Assembly: GCF_000173355.1 (NCBI RefSeq)
Contig: NZ_ABXA01000036.1
Coordinates: 1-64,000 of the forward strand
Direction of reading: 5' to 3'
Source of the DNA: Anaerococcus hydrogenalis DSM 7454
Lineage (GTDB): Bacteria > Bacillota > Clostridia > Tissierellales > Peptoniphilaceae
Length of the DNA: 64,000 nucleotides
A program made the translations under genes and the position numbers. Of this stretch, positions 61,423 through 64,000 are shown one piece after another; position 1 is the stretch's first letter, and every line of letters starts with the position of its first letter. The notes beneath the pieces were generated by a model. It saw nothing but the letters and a program-made list of their open reading frames with translations. It made no database searches and was not told where the DNA came from.

Positions 61423-62570
61423 ATGAAAAAGAAATTTTTAGCGATAGCTTTAGTTTTGGGTCTTTTTGTAACAGGATGTGCAAAAAATAACCAAACAAAC
61501 AGCTCAAATGATTCAAACAGTTCAAATGAAACAAATCAAAGTGAAAAATCTACAAAAGAAACTATATATGCTTCTTTTTATCCAATTTATAATCTAACTA
61601 AACAAATAGCTGGAGATAAATTTAATGTAGAATCTTTTACAAATTTAAATACAGAAGTTCATGATTTTGAACCATCAGCAAAAGATATGGCAAAATTATC
61701 TGATGCTAAGGTTTTATTTTTAAATGGAGCAGGTCTTGAATCTTGGAAAGATAAGGTTGAAGATGCCTCAAAAGTAGAAATGGTTGATACATCTAAGGGA
61801 ATTGATTTAATAAAAACTGAGGATGAAGAAGATCATGACCACGAAGATGGTGACCATCATGATCATGAAGGCTCACAAGAAGATAAAGATAGTGATCATC
61901 ACGACCACGAAGACAAAGACGACCATGACCATGAAAGCATGGAAGATAGTGAAGACTCTGACCACCATGATCACGAAGATGCTGATCACCATGATCATGA
62001 CCATGAAGATGAAGAAGAAGGACATCACCACCATCACCACCACCATGGTATGTATGATCCACATATTTGGTTAAGTCCAAAAAATGGAATTATTCAAGCA
62101 AAAAATATTGCTGACAAACTTTCAGAAATAGACCCAGAAAATAAAGATTATTACATGGGAAATTTTGAAAAATTAAAAAAGAACTTGAAGAAATTGATAA
62201 AACTTATGGAGAAAAATTAAAAAATAAAGAAAATAAAAAATTCTTAGTAGATCATGAAGCATTTTCATACCTTGCTCGTGATTACGGTTTAACCCAAATT
62301 CCACTTACTTCAATAACTTCAACAAGTGAAACTGATGCAAAAACAATGAAAGATTCCATTGACTATGTTAAAAAAGAAAAAATTTCAGCACTTTTCTATG
62401 AAAAAGGTGGTTCTGATAAAAATGTTAAGACCTTAGCAAATGAATTATCACTTGACGCAAAGGCTATAAATACTATAGAATATGCAAGTGATGACGATTT
62501 GAAAGCTAATAAAACTTATCAAGAAATGATAAAAGAAAACTTAGAATTAATGGAAAGTAGTTTAAAATAG
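61423..62570 (+). pseudogene. znuA: zinc-binding lipoprotein ZnuA/AdcA-like, frameshifted, His-rich
   Basis: About 382 aa if repaired. Lipobox FVTGC, then the ZnuA core (ASFYPIYNLTKQIAGDKF, EVHDFEPSAKDMAKL). A roughly 70-residue loop dense in His/Asp/Glu (repeats like DHHDHED and H8) precedes the MYDPHIWLSPKNG block. The second half resumes with KFLVDHEAFSYLARDYGL, then SITSTSETDAKT. Frame break at A6 62175-62180, where a seventh A restores it. Captures Zn (or Mn) for ZnuBC. Confidence 0.82.
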
Positions 62571-63236
62571 ATGAAGGATATAGAAGTTAAAGACTTAGTC
62601 TTTTCTTACGGCAAGGATAATATATTAAAAAATATAAGTTTTGATTTAAATAGGGGAGATTTTTTGACAATCCAGGGCGAAAATGGCTCTGGAAAGTCTA
62701 CCCTTATAAAATTAATTTTAAAAGATTTGAAGAAAAAATCAGGACAAATAAAATTATTTGGCAAAGACATTGAAGAATTTGATGATTTTTCTAAAATCGG
62801 ATATGTACCCCAAGTTAATGATGCAAACAAAGTAGCCTTTCCAGTAACTGGAAAAGAATTTGTTGTTTTAAATTTGTATAAAAAATTTAATATTTTTAAT
62901 AGGCCAACAAAAAAATGTTATAAAAAAGTTTATGATACTTTTGAAATTTTAAATATAGAAAATCTTTTAAATATTCCTTTTAATCAACTTTCGGGAGGCC
63001 AAGCTCAAAAAGTTATGATTGCAAGGGCAATGGTCAACGATCCTGATCTTCTTATTTTAGATGAGCCTACCGTTGGTGTTGATGAAAATTCGAAAAGAGA
63101 CTTTCTTAAACTTCTAGCCCACTTAAATGATGAACATAAAATTTCAATTTTAATGATTTCTCATGAGATGGATATTGTAAGAGAATTTTCTAAAAGTCAG
63201 ATTAGGATAAAAAATGGAAGGATAGTAGATGCTTAG
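62571..63236 (+). CDS. znuC: zinc ABC transporter ATPase ZnuC-like
   Basis: 221 aa. Walker A GENGSGKST, Q-loop GYVPQVN, signature LSGGQAQK, Walker B LLILDEPTVGVD and switch His in MISHEMD. Starts directly after the znuA stop and overlaps znuB by 8 bp. Confidence 0.92.
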   Translation: MKDIEVKDLVFSYGKDNILKNISFDLNRGDFLTIQGENGSGKSTLIKLILKDLKKKSGQIKLFGKDIEEFDDFSKIGYVPQVNDANKVAFPVTGKEFVVLNLYKKFNIFNRPTKKCYKKVYDTFEILNIENLLNIPFNQLSGGQAQKVMIARAMVNDPDLLILDEPTVGVDENSKRDFLKLLAHLNDEHKISILMISHEMDIVREFSKSQIRIKNGRIVDA

Positions 63237-64000
63237 TTATGAATTTATGCAAAGGGCTCTTTTGGTAGGGCTTATGCTTTCTATAATAATTCCTATGATT
63301 GGAATTGTTATGGTAAATAGGAGAACATCTATGATAGGAGATGCCCTATCACACACAGCTCTTTCTGGGGTGGCTCTTGGACTTATTATAGGAATAAATC
63401 CTGTTTTTTCATCAATAATTATTTGTATTATTGCAGGATTTGCTATAGAAATAATTAGAAAAAAATTCAAAAATTTTGGAGATATGGCTACAGCTATAAT
63501 AATGAGTCTAGGAATTGGACTAGCTGCTATTATGTCAGATTTTACCCCTGGTGGAACAAGTTTTGAATCATTTTTATTTGGTTCAATTACTAGTGTTACA
63601 AAAACTGACCTTATTGTAGTAAGTGTGATTTTTGTTTTTGTCTTATTTTTTAGCCTTTATCTTTACTATCCTCTCCTATATAATTCAATTTCTCCATTAA
63701 TGGCAAATTTGGCAGGAATTAATTCAAAATTAGTTTCAAATATTTTTACATTTTTGACAGCTGTTACAATTGGAATTTCTACAAAAACTGTTGGGGCTTT
63801 GATGATTTCATCTCTTATGGTCCTACCTGTGGCAAGTTCCCTTTTAATTTCAAAATCTTATAGAGAAACTTTTATAAAATCCATTATTATCGCAATAATT
63901 TATATGATGGCAGGAATTAGCGCAAGTTTTTATCTGGGAATAAAACCAGGTGGTGCTATAGTAGTTATTGCTGTTATTGGGATGATAATTTCATTAATAA
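63229..64000 (+). CDS. znuB: zinc ABC transporter permease ZnuB-like (cut by window end)
   Basis: Open frame from ATG 63229 to the last base, about 257 aa without stop. Hydrophobic throughout. ABC-3 family blocks: MQRALLVGLMLSIIIPMIG, RRTSMIGDALSHTALSGVAL, FGSITSVTKTDLIV and KTVGALMISSLMVLPVASS. Membrane channel for zinc uptake with ZnuC. Confidence 0.9.
   Translation, partial: MLSYEFMQRALLVGLMLSIIIPMIGIVMVNRRTSMIGDALSHTALSGVALGLIIGINPVFSSIIICIIAGFAIEIIRKKFKNFGDMATAIIMSLGIGLAAIMSDFTPGGTSFESFLFGSITSVTKTDLIVVSVIFVFVLFFSLYLYYPLLYNSISPLMANLAGINSKLVSNIFTFLTAVTIGISTKTVGALMISSLMVLPVASSLLISKSYRETFIKSIIIAIIYMMAGISASFYLGIKPGGAIVVIAVIGMIISLI

Noticed and set aside
61793-62080. Minus-strand and third-frame ORFs in the His-rich loop
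   Set aside because: They arise from the repetitive His/Asp codons of znuA and have no start signals.

Overview
The window looks like a chromosome segment of a low-GC, anaerobic, Gram-positive member of the Peptoniphilaceae/Tissierellia (an Anaerococcus- or Peptoniphilus-like organism). The evidence is very AT-rich DNA, strong AGGAGG ribosome sites, frequent TTG/GTG starts, a group-B-like [FeFe] hydrogenase, two flavodiiron proteins, and Firmicutes-type PhoP boxes and ykkC-class RNA. The genus is an inference.

Layout. 1-1.5 kb: a broken recQ end, a 170-bp MITE-like palindromic insertion, and asnA. 1.6-9.1 kb: a phosphate regulon (two pstS, pstC, pstA, pstB, phoU, PhoP/PhoR-type two-component genes) with PhoP-box-like repeats before each pstS. 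9.1-15.8 kb: redox genes, namely a [2Fe-2S] ferredoxin, an [FeFe] hydrogenase, two flavodiiron proteins and an acyl-CoA dehydrogenase/EtfA/rubredoxin-like fusion. 15.9-18.5 kb: nadE, a metallophosphoesterase and tRNA-Arg(CCG). 18.54-51.77 kb: a complete siphovirus-type prophage of about 33.2 kb, inserted in the tRNA 3' end and bounded by an 18-bp att core. 51.8-53 kb: deoxyribosyltransferase and DUF4230. 53.1-58.6 kb: a PRPP-riboswitch-controlled purC-E-F-M-N-D operon. 58.7-60.9 kb: an RmlD-like reductase and an SDF symporter. 60.9-64 kb: a Fur/Zur regulator divergent from a zinc ABC transporter (znuA-C-B, last gene cut by the window end).

Prophage order: integrase, DUF6414, MazF/PemK-like toxin and CI-type repressor on the minus strand; then Cro, small early genes, an Abi-alpha (DUF4393) gene, an HUH Rep-like protein, SSB, RusA, dUTPase, a late-regulator-like protein, a second MazF-like gene behind a repeated structured RNA, HNH, a possible cos region, HK97-type packaging/head genes, tail genes with a -1 frameshift G/GT pair, holins and amidase, and finally a RloA/RloB (AbiL-like) pair next to attR.

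Most interesting points: (1) promoter, repeated hairpin RNA, terminator and MazF-like gene at 30.5-31.0 kb, the layout of a type III toxin-antitoxin locus; (2) both glutamine-dependent amidotransferases in the window (PurF and NadE) have lost catalytic glutaminase residues, suggesting ammonia-fed amidation; (3) both PstS proteins are circularly permuted; (4) the rubredoxin-like tail of the acyl-CoA dehydrogenase fusion lacks all four iron-binding cysteines; (5) small RNAs with good promoters and terminators in the prophage lysogeny region; (6) many single-base homopolymer frameshifts in conserved genes, which probably include sequence errors.
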